Of a DNA stretch of 64,000 nt, positions 22,201-33,321 are shown one piece after another. The stretch lies in the NCBI GenBank assembly GCA_009746045.1, contig RPFO01000934.1:609101-673100 (forward strand), written 5' to 3'. Both the position numbers and the translations under genes were made by a program. Each line of letters starts with the position of its first letter. The first letter of the stretch is position 1. The stretch comes from Mesostigma viride. Lineage: Eukaryota; Streptophyta; Mesostigmatophyceae; Mesostigmatales; Mesostigmataceae. The notes under the pieces are model-generated. The model saw only the letters and a list, made by a program, of their open reading frames with translations, did not search any database and was not told the DNA's origin.

Positions 22201-23925
22201 TGGTAAGCCTTGTGCATCGCGCAAGGCACTGCAGGCATTGCAGTACAAATAGAATGGATGAAGAAGAATCTCTTTTGCTTTTGCCCAGCTTCTTTCCTAT
22301 CCACCCCCACTCATACCCCCCCCCCCCTTTCCCTGCTGCTGGTGCTCCCTCTGCCGTGCGCCCCCCGGCTGCTCCCTGTGACTATCTCTTGCGCAAACAC
22401 GTTGCGCGCAAACACTCACGCGATGACTCTGCGTCCCGTGTTTCCCCAACCACCCATCCCTCGTTCCTTCCTCACACAACAACAGAACAAGGTGCTGCGC
22501 AGCATGAACATGTCGCACCCGCCTGAGGATCACGACGTGCTCACCGCGGTCGCGCGCCGGCTCGGCCTGCTCGTCGAGGTCAAACCCGACGGCACCATCC
22601 ACGTCTCCAAGCCCGCGCCGCCAGCCTCGAGTGGGGCAGGGGCAGGGGCACCTTCTCGCGATGCCAACGAGGCCGATGACGAGGCGGCCAGCAGCGGCGG
22701 CGGTGACGACGATAGTGACGGGCTCGACGACGCGGTCGCGGCCGCACGCTTGGCGGCCATGGCAGCGCTCGGGGGCGGGGTGGATCATCACGGAGGGGTG
22801 CCGGCAGCATCGGCGGCCGGTGCCTCTGGCACCTGCAACCGGCGGCGTAGTGGCGGCAGCAAGAAGGACATGCTGGCGACTGGAGTTCCACGGTCCGCGT
22901 CGGGTTCCGTGCATGGGTCGCCGTTGGCAGAAGGCCACAGCCCTGCGGCGAGCGACCGGTCCAAGCATTCGGAGCTCACGCGGCAATTAAAGGGCAGCGG
23001 GGGTGCCAGCGGCGGGACCACCCCTGGGGGCGGGATCCCCTCAGGGACGTCTGGCAGCAGGAGCCGTCGCTCGTCGGCTGATCACTCGCGCACTCATAGC
23101 GACCACGGGATCAGCCGGTTCGGGGGCCACGGGGACGAGTCGTCGTCAGGGGCCAAGTGGGGCCATATCAGCACCGCGGATGACCCAGGCCGGTGGGTGG
23201 GCAGCGCGCGGGGGGATGATGGGGAGGGGGGGGGGAGCAGCGGGGGCGAGTGGCAGCACGTGGGGTCCGCGGGCCGGGCCAGCCGTGACGCCTCGCACCC
23301 ACCCACCGCGTCATTTTTCCGGGAACAGGAAGGCTCGAGCGGCGCCGCGGGCGCGGGCCATCATGGGAAGCACGCCGGGGGTGGATCCGCGTACACGCAT
23401 TTCGGGTCCCCTGGCACGCACCACAGCGATGGCAGCCATCACGCGCACCACACGGGGGGTGGGCCAGGGAACAGCGGTGGTGCTGCCTCTGGGAGCGCTG
23501 CTGCGCCTTCGACGAGTGGCGGGAAGAGCCACCCGTGGGATATTCCCTCGGGGGGCCACACGGGCTCCCACTCGGGGGGGGGGCACTCGGGTAGCCACTC
23601 GGGCAGCCACCACTCATCGTCGCGCATGCGCGTGGGGTCATTGGACAAGAGCGAGGGGGCACACCATGAGGCCAGCCCCAAGGTGAGCGGGGGCGGGGGC
23701 AGCGGCGGAGCAGGCGAAGGCTCCCCCTCGAGCTCCTACACCAAGTGGCGTAAGGAGTTTCTGGTCTCGCACGCGGCCGAGGTCCCCCAGTATGTCCCGC
23801 CACGCCAGCCCCTTGGGCCGGACGGCACCAAGGGGTTTGGCGCGGTGCGTAAGGTGCGCGGGCTCGAGGGCACGCCCACGGGGAGTGGCACTGGGTCACC
23901 CCAGACAATCTCGGTGCTCGGATAG
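19238..23925 (+). CDS. Pin4-like RNA-binding protein (RRM plus R3H-type region)
   Basis: Three exons join in phase 0: 19,238-19,645, 21,448-21,810 and 22,486-23,925, giving about 736 residues. The RRM begins at the end of exon 1 (FTIVIKNINFK, RNP2-like) and continues in exon 2 with FRGTAFLKYSNTEDSDRALE (RNP1-like) and a closing GRQWHVEKYVRK strand. Exon 3 opens with a short helical block (HDVLTAVARRLGL) where fungal Pin4/Cip1-type proteins carry R3H, though the Arg-x3-His core is not evident. A Gly/Ser/His-rich low-complexity region follows. The C-terminus has PPRQPLGPDGTKGFGAVRKV, which matches the conserved tail of that family. It probably acts on mRNA in the cytoplasm. Earlier 5' exons cannot be excluded. 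Confidence 0.75.
20095..20345. mobile_element. tRNA-derived SINE-like unit
   Basis: A B-box-like segment (GTTCGATCCC) sits near 20,308 in a short sequence whose other part (GTAGTACTCCTGCGCACATAG near 20,125) resembles 25,679-25,700. It lies in intron 1 of the RNA-binding gene. The match is partial and the ends are not defined. Confidence 0.4.
21330..21360 (+). repeat. Acceptor echo before RNA-binding exon 2
   Basis: CGCAGCTGCCCATGTCTAAG imitates the presumed true junction GGCAGCTTCCCATGTCCAAG at 21,443-21,462, about 110 bases upstream of it. Confidence 0.75.
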
Positions 23926-24115
23926 GCGATGCCCATTTGATTCTTGGATAGGTGGCACTTCATTTGGTGCTCGGATAGGCGTTACCATGTCGGCGCCGCC
24001 CCATTTGGGTGCACCATTAGGTTCTGCCTTTTTCGTGCTCGGATAGGCGCTGCCCCTTTGGTGGACTGGCAGGCACTGCCCCTTCGTTGGTGCTCAGATA
24101 AGCATTGCCCCTTTT
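23905..24115 (+). repeat. Echoes of a stop-codon region
   Basis: The end of the RNA-binding gene (GGTGCTCGGATAGGCG, with TAG as stop) is repeated just downstream near 23,960, 24,035 and 24,090. Each copy is followed by a similar CATTTG, TACC or TGCCCCTTT segment. Copies keep the TAG or change it to TAA. Confidence 0.75.
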
Positions 24116-25145
24116 GGAGCTGACCACCAAGGCTTTGCATAAGTGTCGATTTGACGAAGCGATGCTGGACTGGGCATGCTGGCAAAGGCCTCTGTGGACA
24201 CACCTCTTTCTTCTGTGGGAAGCATGAGATAGCTGTATGAAATGTGGCATGATGAAGGCCATGTTTCTGTGGAAAGGCACGGCGTGCGGAGCTGACTGTG
24301 GTGCTGGTGCTGATGCGCCTCCCGTGGTATCGTTGATATCTCGTCTGGCTGGGTCGTCCATCTGTCGCTTTTTTCCCTTCAAGTAACGTCCCTCGTGATG
24401 GTTTGCTCGTGGGGATTACAGCCCACGCACTTGACCACCAAGTGCAATCCCCTGATAACTAGTGCTCCCTCTCCCAGTATCACTAGCCCCCATTCTTGCA
24501 TCCTGGTTCGTGGGCTGTGGTACTCTGATAGAGCGGCGCTGGTGTGGACTTGTATTGCGCGAGAACTTCTGGTGGATCTTGCCAAGGTTTTTGAACCATG
24601 CTGACCATTTTCCTTGTCTGGCAGTTAATGCGATGAGACCGGACTTAAGACCGGCTCCCAGATGCTCAATTGGTTTGTGGGACCTGACCCAGCCAACAGC
24701 AGCTGCCAGCCTATCAAATGTGTGTCAGGTAAGGTTGGTAGCTGTCAACTGTGTTTAAGAAACAACAAATGCTGTAGATGTCAATGTATCCAGTCCTGAA
24801 ATCAGTGAAGGGCCTACCAGCATGGTGCCATGCACGTGCTGGCTGTCTCATTGTTACCAGCATGGGCCTGGAACTGTGATATGCTGACTAGGGAAAGCGT
24901 GAACCTGCCTTTTGTGTGTTTGCCACAGACTAGATGTGTTCGTTGCCACAAAAACAACAATTTGTGTTCGTTGAATTGATTGTAATCAATAAAAGCAGCC
25001 ACGTGCATGCCTTTGAGTACAGTCATTCACGCCTGGAGTCTTGGCTCAAGTTGTGTTCACGCCTTCAGTTGGAATCTTGGCTTAAGTTGTGTTCACGCCT
25101 TCAGCTGGGTCGCATAAGATTTCGGCATTCTAGAAGTTCAAATTA
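24116..25145. other. Intergenic DNA with a 36-bp triple repeat
   Basis: I see no supported gene. Near 25,022-25,110 three imperfect copies of a unit containing CTTGGCTCAAGTTGTGTTCA lie in tandem. They follow CAGTCATTCACGCCT, which also begins the hairpin element at 32,762. Confidence 0.5.
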
Positions 25146-25345
25146 GTTCAGAATAGTATTAATTAATTAATTAATTAATTAATTAATTAATTAATTAATT
25201 AGGAACATCACTCCGTCGGGAGTCAATGTAGCACATATCCCTGAGAAGGGGCATATGGCTTTTAATACATTCTAGGCTACTTCCTGCAAGGGTGGGAATG
25301 TAAGCGACCCTTGCTCTAGGTGCACCAAGGCACCTGCACCCTCAT
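25145..25345. repeat. Dispersed repeat family B with TTAA microsatellite
   Basis: A run of about ten AATT/TTAA units (25,160-25,201) leads into CATCACTCCGTCGGGAGTCA, CCCTGAGAAGGGGCATATGG and GGTGCACCAAGGCACCTGCA. The reverse complement of 11,570-11,720 matches closely. The family may be a small non-autonomous transposon; I cannot define both ends. Confidence 0.65.
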
Positions 25346-25409
25346 AATCTTCACACTATGCCCAGCTAAGGGGGAGTATGTTATGTGGGGGAAGATCATC
25401 ATGGCTATA

Positions 25410-25957
25410 CAAGAAGATATCCGTCCTATAGTCAGCAAAATTGGTGCGAGAGGTCCCCAGTTCGATTCCGGTCGGATTCATTTGCAGATCGCGTTTTCCG
25501 CGTTTTCCGCGGCCCGGCACTGAACGCAAAGGTTTTCACCTTTGCGGAGTGTCTGATCAGAATATACGCTTGGCTGATTTCGATAGTACCGGCTACGCCC
25601 CCTTCTAAAGAAGGATTCAGCCGTGTTCAGCCCGTCTCACGGTGCGAGACTGAACAAGTCTCGCGTGCAGACACGTGTGTAGTACTCCTACACACAGATC
25701 TCGAGTGATTTATCTAGTACCAAATCCGAAAGGCTTGCATCACTCCCCGGACAGGAGAACTTTTGCGGATGACTGTAGGTGTAAGTTGGCGATGCCATGG
25801 TAACCGGAGACGTCCGTCCTATAGTCAGCAAAATTGGTGCGAGAGGTCCCCAGTTCGATTCCGGTCGGATTCATTTGCAGATCGCGTTTTCCGCGTTTTC
25901 CGCGGCCCGGCACTGAACGCAAAGGTTTTCACCTTTGCGGAGTGTCTGATCAGAATA
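25410..25957. mobile_element. Pair of tRNA-derived SINE-like units in direct repeat
   Basis: About 150 bases are almost identical at 25,412-25,562 and 25,808-25,957. Each holds GGTGCGAGAGGTCCCCAGTTCGATTCC, of which AGTTCGATTCC fits a tRNA B box, and then ends in a TTTCACCTTTGCGGAGTGTC tail. The spacer (25,563-25,807) resembles part of the unit at 20,095. It looks like a SINE inserted beside another, or a partial tandem duplication. Confidence 0.55.
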
Positions 25958-25959
25958 CA

Positions 25960-26838
25960 AGAAGAGTACACATGCCGTGGGCAACCAAGCACACATGTCG
26001 TCGGGCTAGTCCGACGAGTGCGCACGTGAACCGGCACTCCCGGTCACACACGACACCATAGAGATAGTCAGCTGCACCGCCTCATGTCGGCGAAACCCAT
26101 AGTTCCATCGGAATCGTTTCAGCGGCCGGCATTTCCTCTCCGCGTTTCCTCAACCTCGTTTTCAGGATCATACTCATCGTTCCTGCATTTTCCTCTTCCA
26201 CGCAGGTTGTGGCTTTTTTGAAAGCCACGAATGTACCCGGGGATGGGACGCTTCGGCTGCCTCAATGCCTACACATTCAATACGATGTCCCCCTCTCACC
26301 TTCCTCCATCATTCCGCTCACATTGCACTACGTGTCTGTGTTTTGTTCTTTTTCTTGTTCTCGTTTGTTTTGCTGTTCTTGTCCTTTTTCTTTTACTTTT
26401 ACTGAGGGAGCTAGGCTGGGCTGCGCGCTGTGTGTGCTACTCTCGTGTTTTTCTGTGGGCACTTGAGAGACTAACCAAGGATCGGGCCCCCCACACGGCA
26501 ATATCAGCCTTTGCTTTTGTTTACCCTCCCATATCTCTTTACAAACGCCAAAAAAACACAAAGGCAGGAGCACGGTGACTCATCTGGAACATGAAGAAGG
26601 GAAATCTTTTCGTTACAGGAAAGAGGTGTCAAGTATGACAATTGGAAGGCCCCCCCACTGGGAATCCACATGTTCCGAGTCCATTCAGCTGTGTTGTTAG
26701 CCACATCCTGCCCCGGGGAGATGCATCATGGACCACCGCTATCGCGTAACGGGTGTTACGCAGTGAATATTGACTTACCTCAATATGCTCCGCTCTGGTT
26801 CTGTTTGATGTCTTAGCTCTCAGTGCATCTGAATCATC
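25960..26838. other. Region upstream of the Penelope-like element, no gene called
   Basis: Short open frames exist on both strands, but none shows a family motif. The stretch near 26,330-26,400 is T-rich. Any 5' untranslated part of the retroelement would lie here. Confidence 0.35.
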
Positions 26839-29800
26839 ATGAAACACCTTATGACTTTCTGGCATGCTCTTACCCTCCACAGAATACGGCAATCCAGTGG
26901 CATTGATTACCGGAAGTACACTGCTATTTCTCGGCAGTTCCCCTATCGTATCTCCTCACAGGCATGGCGGAAGCGTTGTCGCATCAACACGCGCCATAAC
27001 CATCACTGCAAGGATGACCATACTCTACGTCGCCTCCGGCGCTTACAGCGCACGCATTTGTCGCTTACCAACTCCACTCGCCCACACCCCGTAAGCACCC
27101 ATCGCGTCATTTATGCCATTTACAACCGCAGGTACCCTCAGCGTATCTACGTTGGCCAGACGCAACGGGATGCCTGGACGCGTTTTCAGGAACATGTCCG
27201 AGCGGCACGCCGCCTTCATATTGGCCGCCCTGCCGCCAACGACGACACCCCCCTACATGGCGCCATGGCCCAATACGGGTGGTGGGATTGGCGAGTCGTC
27301 CCCTTGGAACATGTCCCCGGCACCTTTACCGGCGCCGCTTTTCGCAAAGCCGCAGGGCATCGGGAAACGTTTTGGAAACGAATGTTACATGCATTTCTGC
27401 CCCACGGTTTTTGCATTGAAGGCAAGAGTTTCAAAGCTCGGTCTCGCCGCCGCCCGCCTCCCCTCCGTCCCCGCCCTCTTATGTTCATCCGTGCCTGGCG
27501 TCTGAAGCACAATCTCCACCCATATCGCCCCTATCCCCCCAGCGTCACCCCGGCCCCTCCACCTTCCACACATGTGTCCACCGATCCTTCCCTTTACTCC
27601 ACCAGTCTCCGCTGCTTACGTCACATGTCTCGGCTTATGCAACGCGGCAACTTTCATGCATCCTATCTCGAAGCCTGCAGCTTGAAGAAGCTTACCAGCT
27701 TACACATTGCCGTCGGGTCGTGCTCCCCAGCTGATCTGCAAGTCCCCCGCTCCCATGCCACTAGTCTGCGAGGCCTTCTCTCACGTATCATTCGGCACCG
27801 TGTCAATGGGAATGCAGATGCACTGCGTCCGCGCCGTTTGCTGATCTCACCTTTCATTCATGCTGCGATGGATGAGCTGTGTTTGCCACACATTCTGCAT
27901 TTGCCGCAAGTGCAGGCTGCGATGCCGCTCGTGGTGCGCAACACTTTCGGCACTCCCATTGCCGCCTGGCATTACTCTCCCACCTTGGGACAAATGGTTT
28001 TCAGCAACGGGAAGGTCAGCCGCGATACAACGCCCACCGAGCTGGCCACCATCTTGGCAGGGCCCTGCCCCTGCCAACAACAACGGTATTTCAAGTACCT
28101 TGATCCCACCTCACAGCACGTCATGACCGCTGACCTCAGCATCCTGCCGAGCCACACGCTTGTAGACCTTTTTGCCAAAGGCACCAAGTTTCGGCCGTGG
28201 GTCCAGCGCACGTGTGCCAAAGAGGTGAATGCACTGCTCTCCACATCACTGCGCAAATTCTGCAATGCCATGAGCACGGACCTACAGCTTGCTCCCCTTG
28301 CCATGGAACCGTGGTTTCGCGCCGTCATTCACGAATGCAATGCACGTCTCACCAGGCTTGATTACCGTCTCCAGCAGGTCCACCGCACCACCTGGCTCAA
28401 CACCACAGATAAAGCACTTCTTGACCACTTCAAGCAGGACTTTATCATCACGTGTGTTGACAAGAGTGCCAACAACTTTGCTTTCATATGCAAGAAGCAC
28501 TACCTTGCTACTTTGCAACACGAGTTGGCGTCCAGCCCTACCTATGTTCAGCGTGCACAGTCCACCGCCAGTATCACTGCTGCTCATCGGGCTTTTCTGC
28601 ACAGCCAAAACATTTTTGCTCGGGCATTCCTTAAGCGGCAGCGACGCGCCACCACCACTACGTTCCCATATCTGTATCTCACTCTTAAGCTGCACAAAAC
28701 TCCTGTTGCTTTGCGCACCATTGCTGCGTCGCATTCAGCCCCACTGATGCCTCTCTCGAAACTCATCTGCCATGCTTTGAATGCTCTTCTCCCCGAAGCC
28801 AATGCATTATGGGTGGAGGTGCTGTCGAATGCCGGGTATGAATGCGCTGGTAGTTGGATCGTCATAGACTCAGCCCAAGTACGCCTACGCCTTGCCGCCC
28901 TTAGCCGTTCTAAGACAGCAGCAGAGAAACGTATACCTATGCCCATAGCCACCTATGATTTCACCACTCTATATACCACACTAGATTTGCACGATTTGAA
29001 AGCTCGTTTAGATAGCCTCCTTACTCGTCTGTATGCACGTAGGCCTCACGGGCGCAACCACCTGCACGTGCGTGTTTCTCAGACCAAGCCCACGGCAACG
29101 TGGCTCTCAGGGATCGCGGCAGGTGCTATCGTGCGGGATGGTTATAATTATATTATCACGAAGGCTGACCTTGTCCATTGGATCTCTTATCTTGTTGATA
29201 ACACCTTCATCTGTTTTGCGGGCAATGTATACCAACAAGCTATCGGCATCCCTATGGGCACTAACTGTGCCGGGCTCCTTGCAAACCTCTATCTATACAC
29301 TTATGAGCTTGCATTCATGGAGAATCTCATTGCCTCAAACGATGATGTTCTCATCAGGCGTTTTATCCATACATGTCGATACATTGATGATGTCATCGCT
29401 TTCGACAACCCTGATTTCGCAACCCATTTGTATATCACCGCTGGTCTGCCTGGCATCTACCCGCAAGCGTCCCTCACATTAACTCGTCGTCTGTCCCTGG
29501 TCCTCTACGGAGGACTGAGTTGAACTCAGTCCTCTCTAGAGGACCGAGTTTTTGGGTTTCGTAGAAAATTCGCCCCGGTCAGAATGTTTGACAAAAAAAT
29601 TCTCTCAAAATTTATTCAAATACTACGTGAAAAGATCTTTCTTGGACATATTTTTGGGATTTTTTTGGATTTGGTATGAGCGGCTTAATGTACGGTCAAA
29701 GTACAGGTGGTAAGGGTACTTTTCCACGTGAAACGCGAGTTCCGGAAATGCACGACCTAGCCATGGCGGCTCGCGCCCATGCATGCAGTTTACGTTTGCG

Positions 29801-31829
29801 GACGAGTTAGCTGTCCAAACTCAGGAAATAGATTTAACATGCCCTAAAGATGATAAAAATACATTTTTAGCTCGCGGGGATGCGATTTACCCGGTGTCGG
29901 CACTGTTCTTGCTGGAAAAAACTGCGATAAGGCAGGTCGACGGAATTGATGACTGCGCTTGCTTTCCGGCGCAATTTCAATGGCTGATAGGTTTCTTTCT
30001 ACATTTTAACATGCATCGTATTAGAATAAATTGAGTGACAGTATAGATTTGAGTATTTCGACCATTCTGTCACGTCATGGTCTATGTGCCGCAAAGTGCC
30101 ACTTTTGCGGGCACCGCCTGGGCCAAGGTAACGCCAGCCGTGCCAGGTAAAGCCAGATAATCGTTGCCTCTTCGTTTCTTGATGTTTGTACATGAGTTTA
30201 AGCTTGCGAGGCGTTGTCAGGTTCAAGTCTTGATGCTCTTTCTTGACCGTTGCCTGCCCTCTCTAAAACCCCCTTTTCAGATGATGTTATCAGGCATTTG
30301 CCTTGACCCAGTGTAGTTGTGCAGGGTTTTAGGAGCTGTGCAGGTTTAAACACCTTCATAGATGTTAGTTATTCTTTTGCTACGTTCATACTGCATGATT
30401 TTGAGGCCACGGGCCGCGTCAAGGGTGCATTCAAGCTTTTACGGGTGAGTGAAAAGTCTTGGTGACAAACCACTGCCATCATGTGCCAGCAACTATGTTG
30501 GCCACATCATGGCAAGGCAAAACAGTTATAGCCATATCTATTGTTGTTAGAAACAATGGAAATATGCTTCACCTACCCATTATATTGGTGGTTGACACTT
30601 ATAACATAACCCTTTGTTGGTAGGGTATCCAAGCCCATTCCCTACATGCATGCATAGGCTCTCACTACATGATAAGGTATGATATACCTGAAGTATGATG
30701 ATGCAAGTGTGTTGTCCTGTAATGCTTGAAGGGAAATGAGTTGATTGGGATGGTTGGTGGCCACGGTGGTGTGTAGTATGACCGCACTTACATGCTAGCA
30801 AAGTTAGCAAAAGCCCCATTCCTCTCCTGAGGACTGAGAGTTTTTTAATTGTTTCAGGCAGTTGCAGTGGCCAAATCGAGCCCAGTTTTTTTCCACGTTT
30901 CAAGAACTATGTTGTTTACATGCCTATATTTTTTCTTCATGCACGAGGATTTGATTGAATTTTTCCCACTCGTTCTTATCCCGAAAAATGCAAATTCGCG
31001 AGGGGTGCCCATCGTCCGTGTAATTTTCAGGTGTTCGGGTCAAGTTTTCACATATGCAGTATTTTTGCCAACAAAATGACATCTAGTACACCCCCGATCC
31101 ACATCAAAACATTTGGGATGGACCCCCCACCTAGTCGCTACACGCGGTTGAAAATTGTCAACTCAGTCCTCCTGTGAGGACTGAGTTGGGACAGACGACG
31201 AGTTAAAGCTCACGTCGGAGGATACTCATTGCAATTACCTCAATCTTAACATTACCCATAACAAGAAGGGCTGGCGTACGGCTGTCTATGATAAGCGCAA
31301 GGATCCTAAATACCAGCAAATTCCTTTTATTCGTTACCCCGATATTCACAGTCTCCTTTCCCACACAGCAAAATATGGTGTTGTTCTTTCTCAGTTACAT
31401 CGTTTTTCCCGTCTTTGTTCTTATCGTGTTGATTTCATCACGACTCTTGTTGAACTCTTGCAGCGTTTACTGGTCAAAGACTATGACCGAGCCATTATGC
31501 TCCGGACGTCAAGTCCGATGTTTTTTGCAACGTCACCCACATCTGTTCGGTGCTGCCCCTTGGCACAAGCTCTACAAACAGGTCGTGGACCGGCTGGATC
31601 GCATAGTATCTCCGCACATCTGAACCCTGTGATGCCAGATCTCCTTTGCGGCCGTTCCGAGCTTGGCACTGGATTCGTTGTCCACATCGTCGCGTCGCTG
31701 CCGCAACACGATGTTTTCTGGCATCCGCGGGCTTTTGGTTCCCGCCGCACATTTGAAAGTGCTGTCCTCCGGCTTTTTGCCTTTGCACCGTGTGCAGTTC
31801 TTGGACGTTTGGAATCATGGCATGGCTAA
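26839..31829 (+). pseudogene. Penelope-like retroelement with N-terminal GIY-YIG domain, interrupted
   Basis: An 894-codon frame (26,839-29,523) has an N-terminal GIY-YIG nuclease-type domain at about residues 89-205 (VIYAIYN, then RIYVGQTQRDAWTRFQEH). A reverse transcriptase follows: KLHKTPVALRTIAA, TYDFTTLYTTL near residue 704, GIPMGTNCAGLLANLYLY near 802 and RYIDDVIAF with the catalytic YIDD near 847. The frame is cut by an insert at 29,483-31,202. Removing the insert and one TTAA restores the frame into 31,207 onwards (NYLNLNITHNKKGWRTAVYD, then SQLHRFSRLCSYRV), the RT thumb. Near 31,500 a further frame change is likely, because HPHLFGAAPWHKLYKQVVDR lies in another frame. N-terminal GIY-YIG is known from Chlamys and Naiad-type Penelope-like elements; canonical members carry it at the C-terminus. 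Confidence 0.85.
29483..31202. mobile_element. 1,720-bp TTAA-flanked non-autonomous DNA transposon
   Basis: The element starts CTCGTCGTCTGTCCC and ends with the exact complement GGGACAGACGACGAG, and TTAA flanks it on both sides (29,479-29,482 and 31,203-31,206). TTAA duplication is typical of piggyBac-type transposition. Just inside each end lies a palindrome built on GAGGACTGAGTT / AACTCAGTCCTC (about 29,507-29,533 and 31,160-31,187). No transposase-like frame is visible inside. It sits in the reverse transcriptase of the Penelope-like element and so is younger than it. Confidence 0.85.
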
Positions 31830-32382
31830 CGTGATGACTGACTAGCTAGACCTTTTCAGTGGTTTTCCATTTGCGGGTATTTCCTCGTAAATGGTGGGAG
31901 AGCGATCGCAGCAATGGTGCTCACCACTAGACACTCCCGGCCAGTTAGGCTAGAAACACACGCCCTGATCAAGCATGCTGTTTCCGGCCCCACCGTCTAG
32001 GTCATCTAGTCGCTCCACACGTAAGCCAGCCATAATTTCAATGCACAAGGATACACATTTCCATCACCATTCATCTTCATCATCCTGAACGACTCGAAAA
32101 CGCGGAAAAGATAACGGCAGGCTCGAGCTACCATGGTCCGGATTCTCCCGATTTCTGGCCTGCGCTGGTTGTCTCTTCATTGAAATGATACAAGAGCTAG
32201 GACATGGCTTCTCTACAGAGAGCATCTCTCTGCATGGCATTAAAATTAAATTAAATTAAATTAAATTATAACATGACTCCGTTGGGAGATCATGTAGCAC
32301 ATATTCCCGTGGATGGATGGAGGGGGGGGGCAAAGCCGCGAAACCGAACTAATCTAACTCTAAGCTAATAATCTAGAAAACC
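31830..32382. repeat. Solo end of the foldback element and a family B copy
   Basis: From about 31,945 to 32,180 the sequence matches the right end of the 8,580-9,612 element (GTCTAGGTCATCTAGTCGCT through CCCGATTTCTGGCCTGCGCT). From 32,205 to 32,320 a family B copy has AAATTAAATTAAATTAAATT and CTCCGTTGGGAGATCATGTA. No gene is seen. Confidence 0.65.
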
Positions 32383-32700
32383 CTATATTCTACTCAGCAA
32401 AGCGCCCCTTCCGCTTGGGGCCGGGGGGGGCTTGCCCACAGGGGCGGGCGTATGAGCCTGGACAATGGTTTTCCACCTCCTCTTGTCCTGCATAGCAGTC
32501 CAAGCAAGAGAGAGGGAGTGAATGCGTTTTTCAAACTGCGCTGGGACCACTAGGTCAGCCATCAACTGCTGTGGGTAGGTCATGACATGTTTGCCTACCT
32601 TCTTAGGAATGTCCTTAGGGCCAGGCCAGGTCAGGATATGCCGTCCTGGCTGGCCAAGCCGCTGTGGGCCGGCCAGACCGAGGCATGCATGGCATAGCAT
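32383..32700 (-). CDS. Hypothetical 105-residue protein, possibly transposon-derived
   Basis: The frame starts MLCHACLGL and contains ILTWPGPKDIPKKVGKHVMT and LAWTAMQDKRRWKTIVQAHT. The composition is protein-like rather than repeat-like, but I recognise no family. Its position between repeat copies suggests a fragment of a mobile-element protein. No upstream exon is supported. Confidence 0.3.
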   Translation of the reverse strand: MLCHACLGLAGPQRLGQPGRHILTWPGPKDIPKKVGKHVMTYPQQLMADLVVPAQFEKRIHSLSLAWTAMQDKRRWKTIVQAHTPAPVGKPPPAPSGRGALLSRI

Positions 32701-32761
32701 GGCGATATTCTTCAGAATAGTATGTTTTAGTATATTTAGTTAAACTTAGTACAATTTAGTA

Positions 32762-32841
32762 CAGTCATTCACGCCTTAAGTTGGGTTGTCCCCTCAAAAA
32801 TTCAAAAACCTCGAACCCAACTTAAGGCGTGATTGACTGTA
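32762..32841. repeat. 80-bp hairpin element
   Basis: ACAGTCATTCACGCCTTAAG and its inverse CTTAAGGCGTGATTGACTGT flank a short loop, with an inverted arm of about 27 bases and one mismatch or bulge. It probably is a tiny foldback transposon; its end motif recurs at 25,020. Confidence 0.75.
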
Positions 32842-32999
32842 AAGTAAGTGCGTGAACATGCACTGAACGCATGCCACGGAGTACCCGATGAGGTACTTTT
32901 CTTCGCGGATACTTCACCCGCGAAGGCAAGTGGGTTGACTCGATCACTCAGCCCAGCCTTTGAGTACATTTAATTGTCTCCTTTAATAAATCGCCCTGC

Positions 33000-33225
33000 G
33001 CCGGCTGGCTGCCTCTTTGATCGATAGTCGCGCGCGGGATCACAGATGTGTAGTTCACTTTAGGATTAATTCAACTTAATTATCACATTGTCTCCTTGAT
33101 AATTATCACGTGACTGCGTCACTTGGGTGCCAATACAAAGTAGAGGAACCTTCACCCCCTGTACACAATGACAAGGAGGGAGGGTAGCTAGCTTCTCTCA
33201 CTGCCATCAGTCGGCGGCCGACAGG
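33000..33225. repeat. Dispersed repeat family C, copy 2, at the junction
   Basis: The reverse complement shares blocks with 12,270-12,400, including GTGACGCAGTCACGTG (here CACGTGACTGCGTCAC at about 33,108-33,123). It ends only some 40 bases from the start of the palindrome. Confidence 0.6.
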
Positions 33226-33321
33226 CCATGTGCAGAGCGCTCTATCCACAGCACGGGGCCGCCAGCAACTACGTGAGCTACCCCCCCAGAGCCTCTGCAG
33301 CCCCCAGTCCCCCTAGACCCC

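Noticed and set aside
22297-23908. Several minus-strand frames of 100-246 codons opposite RNA-binding exon 3
   Set aside because: High-GC shadow frames; the plus strand has domain and tail motifs.
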